Positions 18,766 to 30,261 are shown, numbered from the stretch's first letter. The stretch is DNA of 64,000 nucleotides from an uncultured Bacteroidota bacterium (GCA_902557655.1 CACEAZ010000005.1:17859-81858), one strand, 5' to 3'. Numbers and translations: made by a program. The notes: generated by a model not told the origin, from the letters alone.

Positions 18766-19659
18766 TTAAGTTGCTTTAGTTGTTTTTTTAGAAACTAAAT
18801 AAACACCTGCAAAAACCAGTAAAACTGAGCTAATGTCTGGAATAGTTAACTTATCAGCACCACGGTAAATTGCAAAAAGAATTCCTATAACAGGTTGAAG
18901 ATAAATAAACATCCCAACCGTGGTAGCTTTTAAATTTTTTAACGCATATAAATTCAACAAATACACTAGGAATGTGGTGCAAAAAACTACATAGAAGATT
19001 TTTATAAAAGAAGTATTATTGATTTCTACCCATTCCACCTGCATAAATTCTACTAACCCAAAAGGCATATTTATAAATATAGAAAATAGGAATAACCACT
19101 TCATTATGGTAATCATATTATATTTTTCCGTTAGCGGTTTAACCAAGACAAAGTATAATGCATAGGAAATACTATTTATAAAAAGATAAAAATTGCCAAG
19201 GTTAATATTTGGAGCATTTTCTAATGATTTTTCATTCAATAGTATTAATGTGAGAGTTCCGATGAAACCTATGAAGACCCCAGTGTATTTTCTTTTAGAG
19301 ATTTTTTCTTTTAATAATATTACAGAAATCAGAAAAATAAATATTGGAGCAAGCGTTGTAATAATTGAACTATTTATTGGAGTTGAGTTATAGAGTCCGT
19401 TAAGCGCTGTAATCATGTTTAGCCCCATTCCAAAAATTGCACAAATAATAATTAGTTTAAAATCTTTAAGTTCAACCTTCTGCCTTTTTGTAAATAAAGA
19501 AACAAACCAAAAACATATTGCCGCACCCAATACCCTAGAATACAATAATGCATTAGGAGACAATACGTTAGGCATAAGTTCTTTTGCAATTGTGTGGTTG
19601 AATCCAAAAATTGAAGTGGCTACTATTGCTGCAATAAGAGCGAGGATTCTTTTGTCCAT
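18766..19659 (-). CDS. EamA/DMT-family transporter
   Basis: About 10 TM helices, two EamA-like repeats. Confidence 0.92.
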   Translation of the reverse strand: MDKRILALIAAIVATSIFGFNHTIAKELMPNVLSPNALLYSRVLGAAICFWFVSLFTKRQKVELKDFKLIIICAIFGMGLNMITALNGLYNSTPINSSIITTLAPIFIFLISVILLKEKISKRKYTGVFIGFIGTLTLILLNEKSLENAPNINLGNFYLFINSISYALYFVLVKPLTEKYNMITIMKWLFLFSIFINMPFGLVEFMQVEWVEINNTSFIKIFYVVFCTTFLVYLLNLYALKNLKATTVGMFIYLQPVIGILFAIYRGADKLTIPDISSVLLVFAGVYLVSKKTTKAT

Positions 19660-19667
19660 AAAATTTA

Positions 19668-19696
19668 TTGAATTTTAAAGATAATCGATACTTTTG
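19668..19696 (+). promoter_or_regulatory. putative metB promoter TTG-N18-TACTTTTG
   Basis: TTG at 19668-19670, TACTTTTG at 19689-19696, 38 bp before the start codon. Confidence 0.5.
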
Positions 19697-19733
19697 TTTG
19701 CAACTAATAAGTAACACTTTTATTTAAATAATT

Positions 19734-20873
19734 ATGAAGTTTAATACAAAAGCCATTCACGGAGGTCAAACAATAGATCCTGCATACAATTCTGTTATGC
19801 AACCCATATATCAAACATCAACATACGCACAAGAAAGTCCTGGTGTGAATAAGGGTTTTGAGTATTCTCGAACACATAATCCGACAAGAACTGCTTTGCA
19901 AAATGCTTTTGCAAGTCTTGAGAATGCAAAATACGGAGTTGCATTTTCATCAGGCTTGGCAGCAATAGATGCAATTATAAAATTGCTTAGTCCTGGAGAT
20001 GAAGTAATAAGTACAAACGATTTATATGGGGGTACATTCCGTTTATTTACGAAGATCTTTGAGAAATATGGAGTGAAATTTCATTTCACATCACTACACA
20101 ATATAGCTGATGTTGAATCACTAATAAATGAAAACACAAAAGTTATTTGGGCTGAAACGCCGACAAATCCAATGATAAATGTTTTTGATATTGAAGCACT
20201 TTCAAATATTAGTAAGTCTAACGATTTACTTTTAGTTGTTGACAACACATTTGCTTCTCCTTATTTACAAAATCCTTTAGAATTAGGTGCTAATATCGTT
20301 ATGCATTCCGCTACAAAATATTTAGCCGGTCATAGTGATGTCGTATTGGGTGCTCTGATGTTAAATGATGATGAAATTGCTGAAAAATTATACTTTATTC
20401 AAAATTCAAGTGGCGCGGTACCTGGACCTCAGGACTGCTTTTTAACTCTTAGAGGAATCAAAACATTACATGTTAGAATTCAGAGACATTGCGAAAATGC
20501 TCATAAAGTTGCACATTTTTTAAACGATCATGAAATGGTGGAGAAAGTATACTGGCCTGGTTTAGAAACTCATAAAAATCATGAAGTTGCAAAAAAACAA
20601 ATGTCTGACTTTGGAGGAATGCTTTCGTTTAGAATTAAAAACTACACCAAGGATCAAACAGTCAAATTTTTAGAAAGGCTTCATTTATTTACTCTTGCAG
20701 AATCACTTGGAGGAGTTGAATCATTATGCGGTCATCCTGCTACAATGACACATGCTAGCATCCCCAAAGAGGAAAGAGAAAAGTCAGGAGTTACAGACTC
20801 TTTAATAAGATTAAGTGTTGGTATTGAAGATTCAGATGATTTAATCGATGACTTAAAAAATGCATTTTTATAA
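19734..20873 (+). CDS. metB: cystathionine gamma-synthase / PLP-dependent trans-sulfuration enzyme
   Basis: MHSATKYLAGHSDVVLGAL PLP lysine motif; SLGGVESLCGHPATMTHASIPKEER. Confidence 0.92.
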   Translation: MKFNTKAIHGGQTIDPAYNSVMQPIYQTSTYAQESPGVNKGFEYSRTHNPTRTALQNAFASLENAKYGVAFSSGLAAIDAIIKLLSPGDEVISTNDLYGGTFRLFTKIFEKYGVKFHFTSLHNIADVESLINENTKVIWAETPTNPMINVFDIEALSNISKSNDLLLVVDNTFASPYLQNPLELGANIVMHSATKYLAGHSDVVLGALMLNDDEIAEKLYFIQNSSGAVPGPQDCFLTLRGIKTLHVRIQRHCENAHKVAHFLNDHEMVEKVYWPGLETHKNHEVAKKQMSDFGGMLSFRIKNYTKDQTVKFLERLHLFTLAESLGGVESLCGHPATMTHASIPKEEREKSGVTDSLIRLSVGIEDSDDLIDDLKNAFL

Positions 20874-20978
20874 GATTGTTAATTAATTCCATTTTTTTTG
20901 TTAAAACAACAATTTTAAATTCATAATTTTATTTAGTATTTAATTTCATCCGTAAATAGGATTATAAAATTATTAATT

Positions 20979-22322
20979 ATGAAAAGAAAGATAGATGCAT
21001 TTTTAAAGATTGTTCGTAAAAGAGACGGTCATGAGCCAGAATTCATGCAAGCTGTTGAGGAAGTAGCGGAAACAGTTATTCCTTATATACTAGAAAATGA
21101 TATTTATCATGGGAAAAATATTCTTATGAGAATGTGTGAGCCTGAGAGAGCCATAACATTTAGGGTTTCTTGGATGGATGATAAGGGTGAGATTTGGGTT
21201 AATAGAGGATATAGAATTCAAATGAATTCTGCAATTGGACCATACAAGGGTGGATTAAGATTTCATCCCAGTGTAAATATGAGTATTCTAAAATTTTTAG
21301 CTTTTGAGCAAGTCTTTAAAAACAGCCTAACAACTTTACCAATGGGTGGAGGAAAAGGAGGTAGTGACTTTGATCCTAAGGGTAGAAGTGAAAGTGAAAT
21401 TATGAGATTTTGCCAGGCATTTATGACTGAATTATACAGACATATTGGACCAGATACTGATGTTCCTGCTGGGGATATTGGTGTTGGTGGAAGAGAGATT
21501 GGATATATGTATGGTCAATACAGGAAATTAGCTAATGAGTTTACTGGGGTTTTAACTGGAAAGGGGATTACATGGGGTGGATCGTTAATAAGACCTGAAG
21601 CCACGGGATATGGTACTGTCTATTTTGCACAGGACATGCTTGCTTCTGTTAACGATGGTATAAAAGGAAAAAAAGTTGTTATTTCTGGATCTGGAAATGT
21701 CGCACAATATGCTGCTGAAAAGATTTTACATTTTGGCGGAAAGGTACTTACTATGTCAGACTCTTCCGGCTACATATATGATTCATCTGGAATAACTGAG
21801 GAAAAATTAAAATTCATTATGTATTTAAAAAATGTCCAAAGAGGAAGAATTAGTGAATATGTAAAGAAATATCCAAAGGCTGTATTTAAAAAAGGAAAAA
21901 CACCATGGACAGTTCCTTGTGACATGGCTCTTCCTTGTGCTACACAAAATGAATTAAACGAAGAGGATGCAAAAAAGCTTGTTGCTAACGGATGTAAATG
22001 TGTGAGTGAAGGTGCTAACATGCCTTCTACAAAGGGAGCCGTAGACTTTTTTATAAAATCAAAAATATTATATGCACCAGGAAAAGCCTCAAACGCAGGA
22101 GGAGTTGCCACATCTGGGTTAGAGATGACTCAAAACTCATTGCGATATAATTGGTCTAGAGAAGAGGTTGATGAAAAACTTAGAGAAATCATGTTAAGTA
22201 TTCATAATTCATGTATTGAACATGGAAAGCAAAAAAATGGATATGTTAATTATGTTAAAGGTGCCAACATTGCTGGATTTGTAAAAGTTGCAGATGCGAT
22301 GATTGCTCAAGGAGTAATTTAA
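20979..22322 (+). CDS. gdhA: NADP-specific glutamate dehydrogenase
   Basis: GPYKGGLRFHPSVN, LPMGGGKGGSDFDPKG, GSGNVAQYA, SEGANMP. Confidence 0.97.
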   Translation: MKRKIDAFLKIVRKRDGHEPEFMQAVEEVAETVIPYILENDIYHGKNILMRMCEPERAITFRVSWMDDKGEIWVNRGYRIQMNSAIGPYKGGLRFHPSVNMSILKFLAFEQVFKNSLTTLPMGGGKGGSDFDPKGRSESEIMRFCQAFMTELYRHIGPDTDVPAGDIGVGGREIGYMYGQYRKLANEFTGVLTGKGITWGGSLIRPEATGYGTVYFAQDMLASVNDGIKGKKVVISGSGNVAQYAAEKILHFGGKVLTMSDSSGYIYDSSGITEEKLKFIMYLKNVQRGRISEYVKKYPKAVFKKGKTPWTVPCDMALPCATQNELNEEDAKKLVANGCKCVSEGANMPSTKGAVDFFIKSKILYAPGKASNAGGVATSGLEMTQNSLRYNWSREEVDEKLREIMLSIHNSCIEHGKQKNGYVNYVKGANIAGFVKVADAMIAQGVI

Positions 22323-22386
22323 TTATATATAATATATATTATACTGGTATATTTGTCGTTTATTACTTATAAGTACTGGTAATTTC

Positions 22387-24771
22387 ATGTTAAAAATTAG
22401 ATTATTTTTTTCTTTATTATTTTTTACTGTTTCATTTTTTGCTCAAGAATCTAGTAAATTATCAATTGAGTCTTCAACTAATGGTAACCCTAACTGGGAT
22501 ACATATTATTCTTATAATTATATTTCTGGAATTGCTAAAGGTGATGGAAATATTTACTTTTCTTCCACAAATTCAATTTTCTCCCTTTATTCAATTTTAT
22601 TTCAAGAAGAAAAATATGATACTTTAAGTGGATTGTCAGGTGATGAAATTTCTGTATTTCACTACAGTCTGAGTAAAAATTTAATTGCTATTGGATACAA
22701 AAATGGACTAATTCAGATTATTGATCTTAATTCAAGTGAAATACTTAATGTTTATGATATATTAAATAAACCAACGATCCCGCCAACAAATAAGCAAATT
22801 AATAATTTTACCGAAAGAAACAACCAATTATTTATATCTACCGATTACGGTATTTCTGTTTACAATTTAGATGCATTTGAATTCGGAGACACTTTTTATA
22901 TAGGTGATTTTGCAAGCCTCTTAAACATATCCAATACCCTTATTGATGATAATTATATTTATGCATCTAGTAGTGATGGGGGTGGAATTAGAAGAGCTAG
23001 TTTAGATTCAAATTTGATCGATTATAATAATTGGGAAGAGATCTATTCAGGAAATTTTAGAGGTATACTTTCGCTTAATGGGGAAGTCTTTTTTTATGAC
23101 GATCAAAATATCTACAGCATAAACAATACCCAGATTAATAATGTTTTAACCATAGATTCTAATATATTAGATTTAACTGTAAGTGATTCCAAAATAATTA
23201 TTACATCTGAAAATCAATGCCTAATATATAACGATCAGCTTAATGAGCTTTTACTGTCAATTGACGCAGAGGATTACTTGACTAGTTTTAATAACGCAAT
23301 CATACAAGGAAATGATATTTTTATAGGAACATCAAGCATGGGTGTTTTAAAAGTAGAAAATTTTAACCCAAGTCTATTTTCTCATCTTCTTCCCAATGGT
23401 CCTTTAGATAATAATATTTTTTCTGTAGAATCTTTAAGTAATCAAACCTGGGTTTCCTATGGTGATTACACAGAGTATTTTAATCCCTATCCGTTAAAAT
23501 TTAACGGTATAAGTAGCTATAGCGAATCTTCAAATAATTGGATAAATATCAGTAAAGATAGCATATCAAATCAAGCGGTAAATCTCAATAATATTGCAAT
23601 AAGTCCTTTTAATAATAAAGTTTTTGCAAGTTCTTTCCACGGTGGTTTATTGGAGCTTGAAAACTATTCTCAAAGCAATTTTTATAATGAGGTGAATAGT
23701 GGATTAGAATCTCTAACTACATCCGATCCCCAATATCGAAGTATAAGAATCTCAGACATAGAATTTGACGATAATGGACTATTATGGATTCTAAATTCAA
23801 GAATTGATAGCCCTTTAAAATCGTTTAATTTAGAGTCAAATAATTGGAACAGTTATGATTTTACTCAGATTATTAATGATGGATTTCAAGACGAACTTGG
23901 GTTTAATGATATAGAGATTGATGATTATGGAAATAAGTGGATTGCCAGTTTGAGATCAGGCCTAATTGGGTTTAACGAAAATTCAGGCTCATCAATTCAA
24001 ATTAGAAAAGTTTATAGTCAGGATCAGTCCAATATGCCGTCTTCAAATGTAAAGACCATAGCTGTTGATAATAATAATCATTTATGGATAGGGACGATAC
24101 AAGGGTTAAGAGTTTTATATAATACTTCAAACTTTTTTGACTCCTCTGTAGTCTCTACTCAGCAGATTGTAATACTTGAAGATGGAATTCCAAGAGAGCT
24201 ATTAGAACAACAGTATATTTCGGATATCGAAGTGGATGGTGCCAACAACAAATGGGTTGGTACTATAGGATCAGGGGTGTTTTATTTTTCTCCTAACGGA
24301 CAACAAACTATTTATCATTTTACTAAAGAAAACTCACCTTTACCCTCAAATAATATTAATGATATAAGTGTAAATTTATTAAGTGGTAAAGTATTTTTTG
24401 CAACTGATAAAGGACTTGTGAGTTATAATACAGGAAGCTCATCAGCGCTAGATAATTTTTCAAATTCTTATGTATATCCAAATCCTGTACGGCCTTCATT
24501 TAATATGGCATTTGATAAAATAAAAATTGACGGATTAACCGATAGTGTAAATATAAAAATCACTGATATTGAAGGAAATTTAGTTGCAGAGGCTCAATCT
24601 AACGTAAATAAGAGATATAATGGTTTTAATCTTGAAATTGATGGCGGAAGTGCCTTTTGGAATGGAAAAAATTTAAGAAATGTTAATGTTTCATCAGGGG
24701 TTTATATAATTATGTTGTCTGACTTAGACACATATGAAACCAAGATTTTAAAACTTATGGTAGTTAGGTAA
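22387..24771 (+). CDS. porZ: T9SS beta-propeller protein PorZ-like
   Basis: Signal peptide, repeated propeller motifs (DNNNHLWIGTIQGLRVLYN; NNKWVGTIGSGVFYF), C-terminal domain YVYPNPVRP...GVYIIMLSD; directly upstream of recO. Confidence 0.85.
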   Translation: MLKIRLFFSLLFFTVSFFAQESSKLSIESSTNGNPNWDTYYSYNYISGIAKGDGNIYFSSTNSIFSLYSILFQEEKYDTLSGLSGDEISVFHYSLSKNLIAIGYKNGLIQIIDLNSSEILNVYDILNKPTIPPTNKQINNFTERNNQLFISTDYGISVYNLDAFEFGDTFYIGDFASLLNISNTLIDDNYIYASSSDGGGIRRASLDSNLIDYNNWEEIYSGNFRGILSLNGEVFFYDDQNIYSINNTQINNVLTIDSNILDLTVSDSKIIITSENQCLIYNDQLNELLLSIDAEDYLTSFNNAIIQGNDIFIGTSSMGVLKVENFNPSLFSHLLPNGPLDNNIFSVESLSNQTWVSYGDYTEYFNPYPLKFNGISSYSESSNNWINISKDSISNQAVNLNNIAISPFNNKVFASSFHGGLLELENYSQSNFYNEVNSGLESLTTSDPQYRSIRISDIEFDDNGLLWILNSRIDSPLKSFNLESNNWNSYDFTQIINDGFQDELGFNDIEIDDYGNKWIASLRSGLIGFNENSGSSIQIRKVYSQDQSNMPSSNVKTIAVDNNNHLWIGTIQGLRVLYNTSNFFDSSVVSTQQIVILEDGIPRELLEQQYISDIEVDGANNKWVGTIGSGVFYFSPNGQQTIYHFTKENSPLPSNNINDISVNLLSGKVFFATDKGLVSYNTGSSSALDNFSNSYVYPNPVRPSFNMAFDKIKIDGLTDSVNIKITDIEGNLVAEAQSNVNKRYNGFNLEIDGGSAFWNGKNLRNVNVSSGVYIIMLSDLDTYETKILKLMVVR

Positions 24772-25487
24772 TGATTATTTCAACAACTGGAATTGTATTA
24801 AATAAATTTAGATATAAAGACGCCAGTCTTATTGTGAGAGTAATAACCAGAGAGACGGGATTATGTTCTTTTATTGTAAGAGTTGGAAAAGAAAAAAAGA
24901 AAAAAAATATTTTTAATTATTTCCAACCGTTATCAATAATTGAAATTGAGTATAAAACGAATAACAAAAGAGATTTACACTTTTTCAAAGAGGTTGATTT
25001 AAAAATTAATTTCAAATCAATTCACAGCAATCATAAAAAATCTGTGGTAATCATGTTTTTATCTGAAATTTTATCAAAAACATTAAAATTTCAAGGAAAA
25101 GATTTACAATTATATGATTTCATCGAAGCTTCCTTAATATATTTTGATGAAAGTGAATTTACCCCATATTTTCATTTAATTTTTTTGATCAAGTTAACAA
25201 GGTATTTAGGATTTTATCCGGACACTAATAATAAACAGTATACTTATTTTGATCTAGAACAAGGTATTTATTATGATTCAGAAATAGGCAGTTATTCATT
25301 AAAAGAAAAAGAGTTGGAATCTTTTAATGATATTTTAGGCACAAATTTTGATGCTAGTAATGAACTAACCTTATCGTCTATGCAACGAACCAAACTACTG
25401 GATAATATCTTATTATATTATAAACTTCATATTGAAAATTTTGGCTCCATTAAATCCTTAGATGTTCTCAGAAAAATTTTTGAATAG
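24771..25487 (+). CDS. recO: DNA repair protein RecO
   Basis: IISTTGIVLNKFRYKDASLIVRVITRETG N-terminal OB fold; DLEQGIYY. Confidence 0.93.
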   Translation: MIISTTGIVLNKFRYKDASLIVRVITRETGLCSFIVRVGKEKKKKNIFNYFQPLSIIEIEYKTNNKRDLHFFKEVDLKINFKSIHSNHKKSVVIMFLSEILSKTLKFQGKDLQLYDFIEASLIYFDESEFTPYFHLIFLIKLTRYLGFYPDTNNKQYTYFDLEQGIYYDSEIGSYSLKEKELESFNDILGTNFDASNELTLSSMQRTKLLDNILLYYKLHIENFGSIKSLDVLRKIFE

Positions 25488-27892
25488 TGTTAAGAATTAT
25501 CATTCTTTCAATTTTATTTTTACCCTCATCTTTTGCTCAAATTGTAAATATTGTAGACGAAAGTAATAGTCCAATCGCTGGAGTGTCCCTTTACACGACT
25601 GATAATGTGTTTCTTTCTTCTGATGATCAAGGAAATGTAAATCTTGATAAATTTTTTGATACGGATACCATTGTTATACAACAATTTGGTTTTGTCAAAA
25701 AAAAAATTATTAAATCCCTTATTCCAAATAAAGTAATACTAAATTATAATAACGAAATATTAAATGAAGTCGTAATCTCCGCTTCAAAATTTTCTCAAAA
25801 ATTCAGAGAAGTCCCAAAAAAAGTTGTACAAATTAATAAGTCAACTATCGAGTTGACAAACCCGATGACTAGTGCTGATTTATTAGAAAGGGGTGGTAAT
25901 GTTTTTATTCAAAAAAGTCAGTTAGGAGGAGGAAGTCCAATGATTAGAGGTCTTTCAACAAATAGATTGGTTTTGTCTGTTGACGGGGTAAGATTAAATA
26001 ATGCTATATATAGAGGGGGAAACATACACAATGTAATCTCAATTTCTCCAATGAATATAGAAAATACAGAAATAATAATGGGCTCTGCATCAGTATTATA
26101 TGGAAGTGATGCTATTGGTGGGGTAATGAATTTCTATACAAAAAAACCGGTTATTTCAGAAGTAGAATCACCAAGATTAAAGATAAATATTCATTCAAGA
26201 TATTCCTCAGCTGCAAGCGAAAACATGTATCACTTTGATATTAATTATGGTTTAAAAAAAATAGCTTTCTTTTCAAGTATTTCAAAATCTGATTATGGAA
26301 ATTTATTGATGGGTAGTAATGGCCCCTCAGAATATCTTAGGCCAAATTATGTTATTCAAAATTCTAATGGAGAAGATATAATTGTAGATAACTCTAATCC
26401 CAAGCTTCAAAGAAACACGTCTTATGATCAGTTAAATTTTTTACAAAAGGTTTTATATAAGCCAAATAAAAATTTTCAATATGACCTGGGTATTCACTTT
26501 TCTAAAACAGGAGATATTCCAAGATATGACAGATTGATTAGGCAAGACCAAAATCTAGATTTGGTTTATGGCAATTGGTTTTATGGCCCCCAAGAATGGC
26601 TATTGATTAATAATCAATTTGCTATTAATTCAAAATCAAACAATGTTTTTGATAAATTAAAAATAACATTTGCTAAACAAAAATTTTCAGAGTCCAGAAA
26701 TAGTAGAAAGCTTAATGCTTCAAATTTAAATTCTAGAGAAGAGAAGCTAGATATTTTATCTCTAAATATTGATATGATAAAAAAACTAAATTCAAATTCT
26801 GATTTAACATATGGATTAGAATACATAAACAATAAAGTTGAGTCACTTGGGTCAAGTACCAATATTTTTGATTTATCAGTTAATTCTATTTCTTCAAGAT
26901 ATCCTAATAATTCATCCTTACAGTCATTTGGCACCTACATGAACTATAAGAGTAAAATTGTTGATGATGTATTTTTTCAAAGTGGAGTAAGATATAGCTT
27001 AACAAGACTTCAAGCAGATTTATCTCAGAATAATATATTTTATGATTTTCCATATGCAAATATAAATTTAGAAAATGGTGCATTTGTTGGAGGTATTGGC
27101 TTGAGCTGGGTTAGAAATATTTATAATAATTGGAAATTCAATATAAATACTGCCTTTAGGTCACCTAATATTGACGATGTTGCAAAAGTATTTGATTCTG
27201 AGCCAGGAAATGTTGTTGTTCCCAATCCCAGTTTAAAACCTGAAAGATCTTTTGGAATTGAGTTTGGAGGATATTTTAGAACAAAAAATAATATTGAATT
27301 AGACTTCTCAACATACATAACCTATTTATACGATGCATTAATAAGAGATGACTTTACTTTAGAAAATGGCACTTCTCAAATTATTTATGACGGAGAGCTA
27401 TCTCAGATTCAAGCATTACAAAATGGCTCTAAATCTCTAATATATGGATTTGAGTTTGGTGCAAATATGATTATAAACAAAAACTTAAGTTTAAAGTCTC
27501 AGTTAAATTTAATTGCAGGACATGAATTAAATGAATTGCCTTTTGCATTGCCTGTAAGACACATTCCTCCAAATTTTGGAAATCTTCATTTAATATTTGA
27601 AAAAGGCAAATTGAGTTTCGACGCATTTGTTAATTTCAATTCTGAAATATCATATAACAATTTAGCAGAATCTGAAAGAGCTAAGCCCTATCTATATGCT
27701 CTTGATGAAGACGGTAATCCATATTCTCCTTCCTGGATAACATATAATTTCAGATCAAAATATTTATTGTCAGACAAATTAAACTTTACTCTTTCATTCG
27801 AAAATATTTCGGATAAATTATATCGACCTTACTCATCTGGAATTTCTGCTCCTGGATTAAATTTTATTTTTTCTGTAAATTATGCATACTAG
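25487..27892 (+). CDS. TonB-dependent receptor (GTG start)
   Basis: Carboxypeptidase-like N-terminal region, plug (GGGSPMIRGLSTNRLVLSVDGVRLNNA; GSDAIGGVMNFYT), beta-barrel C-terminus. Confidence 0.94.
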   Translation: MLRIIILSILFLPSSFAQIVNIVDESNSPIAGVSLYTTDNVFLSSDDQGNVNLDKFFDTDTIVIQQFGFVKKKIIKSLIPNKVILNYNNEILNEVVISASKFSQKFREVPKKVVQINKSTIELTNPMTSADLLERGGNVFIQKSQLGGGSPMIRGLSTNRLVLSVDGVRLNNAIYRGGNIHNVISISPMNIENTEIIMGSASVLYGSDAIGGVMNFYTKKPVISEVESPRLKINIHSRYSSAASENMYHFDINYGLKKIAFFSSISKSDYGNLLMGSNGPSEYLRPNYVIQNSNGEDIIVDNSNPKLQRNTSYDQLNFLQKVLYKPNKNFQYDLGIHFSKTGDIPRYDRLIRQDQNLDLVYGNWFYGPQEWLLINNQFAINSKSNNVFDKLKITFAKQKFSESRNSRKLNASNLNSREEKLDILSLNIDMIKKLNSNSDLTYGLEYINNKVESLGSSTNIFDLSVNSISSRYPNNSSLQSFGTYMNYKSKIVDDVFFQSGVRYSLTRLQADLSQNNIFYDFPYANINLENGAFVGGIGLSWVRNIYNNWKFNINTAFRSPNIDDVAKVFDSEPGNVVVPNPSLKPERSFGIEFGGYFRTKNNIELDFSTYITYLYDALIRDDFTLENGTSQIIYDGELSQIQALQNGSKSLIYGFEFGANMIINKNLSLKSQLNLIAGHELNELPFALPVRHIPPNFGNLHLIFEKGKLSFDAFVNFNSEISYNNLAESERAKPYLYALDEDGNPYSPSWITYNFRSKYLLSDKLNFTLSFENISDKLYRPYSSGISAPGLNFIFSVNYAY

Positions 27893-28349
27893 TTTTAGCA
27901 AAGAAGAAAAATTAATTCTTGAAAAAATAAAATCCTATTGTCAATATCAGGAAAGGTGTACAAAAGAGGTTAGAAAAAAATTGTATACTCTTAAAACAAG
28001 TACAGAATCCACAGAAAAAATTATTTCTTTTTTAACAAATAACGATTTATTGAATGATGAAAGGTTTGTAAAATTTTTTATTCAAGGAAAATTAAGAATT
28101 AAAAAGTGGGGTAAAATAAAACTAAAATATGAACTTAAAAGTAGAGGTATAAATTATCAAATAATTGAGACTTCTATAAAGAATATTTCGGACGAAGAAT
28201 ACATTTCATATTTTGAGGAATTCTCGTCTAATAAAATTAAATTTTTAAAGGGAACTTTGGAGCAAAAGAAAAGATCCTTCATTAATTACTTTAACTACAG
28301 AGGCTGGGAAAATGACCTTATCTATCAAAAATTAAGAGATATTAATTAA
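27882..28349 (+). CDS. recX: regulatory protein RecX
   Basis: YCQYQERCTKEVRKKL; LNDERFVKFFIQGKLRIKKWGKIKLKYELKSRGI. Confidence 0.93.
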   Translation: MHTSFSKEEKLILEKIKSYCQYQERCTKEVRKKLYTLKTSTESTEKIISFLTNNDLLNDERFVKFFIQGKLRIKKWGKIKLKYELKSRGINYQIIETSIKNISDEEYISYFEEFSSNKIKFLKGTLEQKKRSFINYFNYRGWENDLIYQKLRDIN

Positions 28350-30204
28350 TAGAGTATTTAATTCCAACTAAAGAATTGAATCCAGGCATTGGTACTAAAT
28401 TTGTCTCTGTATAATCTTCATCTAAAATATTATTTAATATAATTGACAAAGTGAATTTCTCATATATGTAAGAGGTTCTGAAATCTATAACTGTATAACT
28501 ATCGTCGTTTACCCTTTCAGAATTTTTAAAAGTTAAAGTTGAAGAAATAAAATCTCTAATTTGAAACATGTATGTGGCTGTTATTTGATTTTTTAATGAA
28601 TTTAAAGCATACCTTGAGAAAGTAAAATCAGTTTCTAAAAGATCATCATTAATATTACTGTATCCAATATTTATACTTTGAGGTCTAAATGCACCTAAAT
28701 AGAATTTGTAACTCATATTTAATTCAAACCCATTGGTGGTTATTTCTCTTATATTGTTTGCTTGCCAAGGCTCAGCTTCATTATTCCTAACATAATCAAT
28801 TATATCTGACGCATCCCTTTGATATAAAGACATACTAAGATTGAAATTACTTTTTAAATATTTTAATCCAATTTCTTTGGTAAGTGCCTTTTCAAGTTTT
28901 AAGTTTTCATTTCCTAGTGTTGTAGGACTTGAATAAAATAAATCTGTATAGGTTGGTATTCTATATGTGTATCCAACATTGCTGTATAGTTTTAGGTTTT
29001 TCTTAAATCTATACCCTAAATCCATGCCTGGGTAGAAAAACAAATTATTGAAAAAATTACTTTGATAATTCAGCCTTGAGGAAACATCTGAAAAATATGT
29101 AATAGCAATTCCAGGTGTTAAATCAATTTTTTCATTTTGAAATTTAATTTGTTGTTCAATAAACATATTTAACATAGTTCTATTTCTATTACCAAGATTA
29201 TTACTGGTTAAGGAAACTTTTGATAAATCAATTCCTAACCCTAAATTACCTATGGAGTTTGAAGTAGAAGCATTGACTTCAATCCCAACTTTATTAGAAA
29301 TATGCAGGTTTCTATAGACGGAAGGATCTTGTCTTAAATATACATACATATCTTGATTTCTTTTCCAATAAAGTTTTGGCTTGATAATTAGATCATCTTT
29401 TTTGAAGGCGGTTGTTAGTCCGATTATACTTGCCTGAGTTTCTTCATATTGGTCGATAGCCTCAGGACTTGCATAGAATCCATTTGCACCAAATTTTCTT
29501 TCATTAAATGCTCCGATAGCTGACACCTTTTGATCCTTTATTTTAAAATTACTTTTAATGAATAATTCATCATTCTTAAAGTCTGTATTATATCTATAGC
29601 CCTCAGATTCTTTTCTATTATAATTAAATAATATCTCTGAGTTTTCAAGTTTTCTTTGAACTGTTAAGCTTCCTCTTTTTTGATCAAAAGAACCACCTGT
29701 AAGATCTACACTTAAATTATTTTTAATATTCTTTTTTGTAATAATATTTACAGCTCCTGTAAATGCATTTTGTCCATATATTCTTCCTGCCGATCCCTTC
29801 GTAATTTCTATTCTTTCTATCACCTCTAACGGCAGTGTCATATTCATTGTGTGGTGACCGGTTTGAGGGTCTTCTACTTTTATTCCATCAATTAATAATA
29901 ATGTCTGGTCAAATGAGCCTCCTCTTATATAAAGATCTGCTTGCATCCCTTCAACCCCTCTTCTTCTGATGTCTATTCCTGCTATTTGTTGTAATAATTC
30001 ACTAACATTAGTAGCTGTACTATTATTAATTTCTTCTTTAGAGATGCTTATAACGCTAATGGAGTTTTGTAAGCTTTCAATTTCAATTCTAGGGCTAGAA
30101 AGTATCTCAACTTCGTCTAATTCTATTTCATCTTCGCTTTCTTGCGCATTTAAGTGTGTTACAAATGTGTTAAAAATAAGAATTGATAAAAGTAATTTTT
30201 TCAT
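28342..30204 (-). CDS. TonB-dependent receptor (BtuB-like)
   Basis: Plug with RRRGVEGMQADLYIRGGSFDQTLLLIDGIKVEDPQTGHH; GRIYGQNAFTGAVNIIT. Confidence 0.94.
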   Translation of the reverse strand: MKKLLLSILIFNTFVTHLNAQESEDEIELDEVEILSSPRIEIESLQNSISVISISKEEINNSTATNVSELLQQIAGIDIRRRGVEGMQADLYIRGGSFDQTLLLIDGIKVEDPQTGHHTMNMTLPLEVIERIEITKGSAGRIYGQNAFTGAVNIITKKNIKNNLSVDLTGGSFDQKRGSLTVQRKLENSEILFNYNRKESEGYRYNTDFKNDELFIKSNFKIKDQKVSAIGAFNERKFGANGFYASPEAIDQYEETQASIIGLTTAFKKDDLIIKPKLYWKRNQDMYVYLRQDPSVYRNLHISNKVGIEVNASTSNSIGNLGLGIDLSKVSLTSNNLGNRNRTMLNMFIEQQIKFQNEKIDLTPGIAITYFSDVSSRLNYQSNFFNNLFFYPGMDLGYRFKKNLKLYSNVGYTYRIPTYTDLFYSSPTTLGNENLKLEKALTKEIGLKYLKSNFNLSMSLYQRDASDIIDYVRNNEAEPWQANNIREITTNGFELNMSYKFYLGAFRPQSINIGYSNINDDLLETDFTFSRYALNSLKNQITATYMFQIRDFISSTLTFKNSERVNDDSYTVIDFRTSYIYEKFTLSIILNNILDEDYTETNLVPMPGFNSLVGIKYSIN

Positions 30205-30230
30205 TATTTATTTCATATGATTATATTTTT

Positions 30231-30261
30231 CAAAAGTACTTATTTTAGATCGTGTAATCAA
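30231..30261 (-). promoter_or_regulatory. putative promoter of BtuB-like receptor, TTG-N20-TACTTTTG (minus strand)
   Basis: + strand CAAAAGTA 30231-30238 and CAA 30259-30261, spacing 20. Confidence 0.6.
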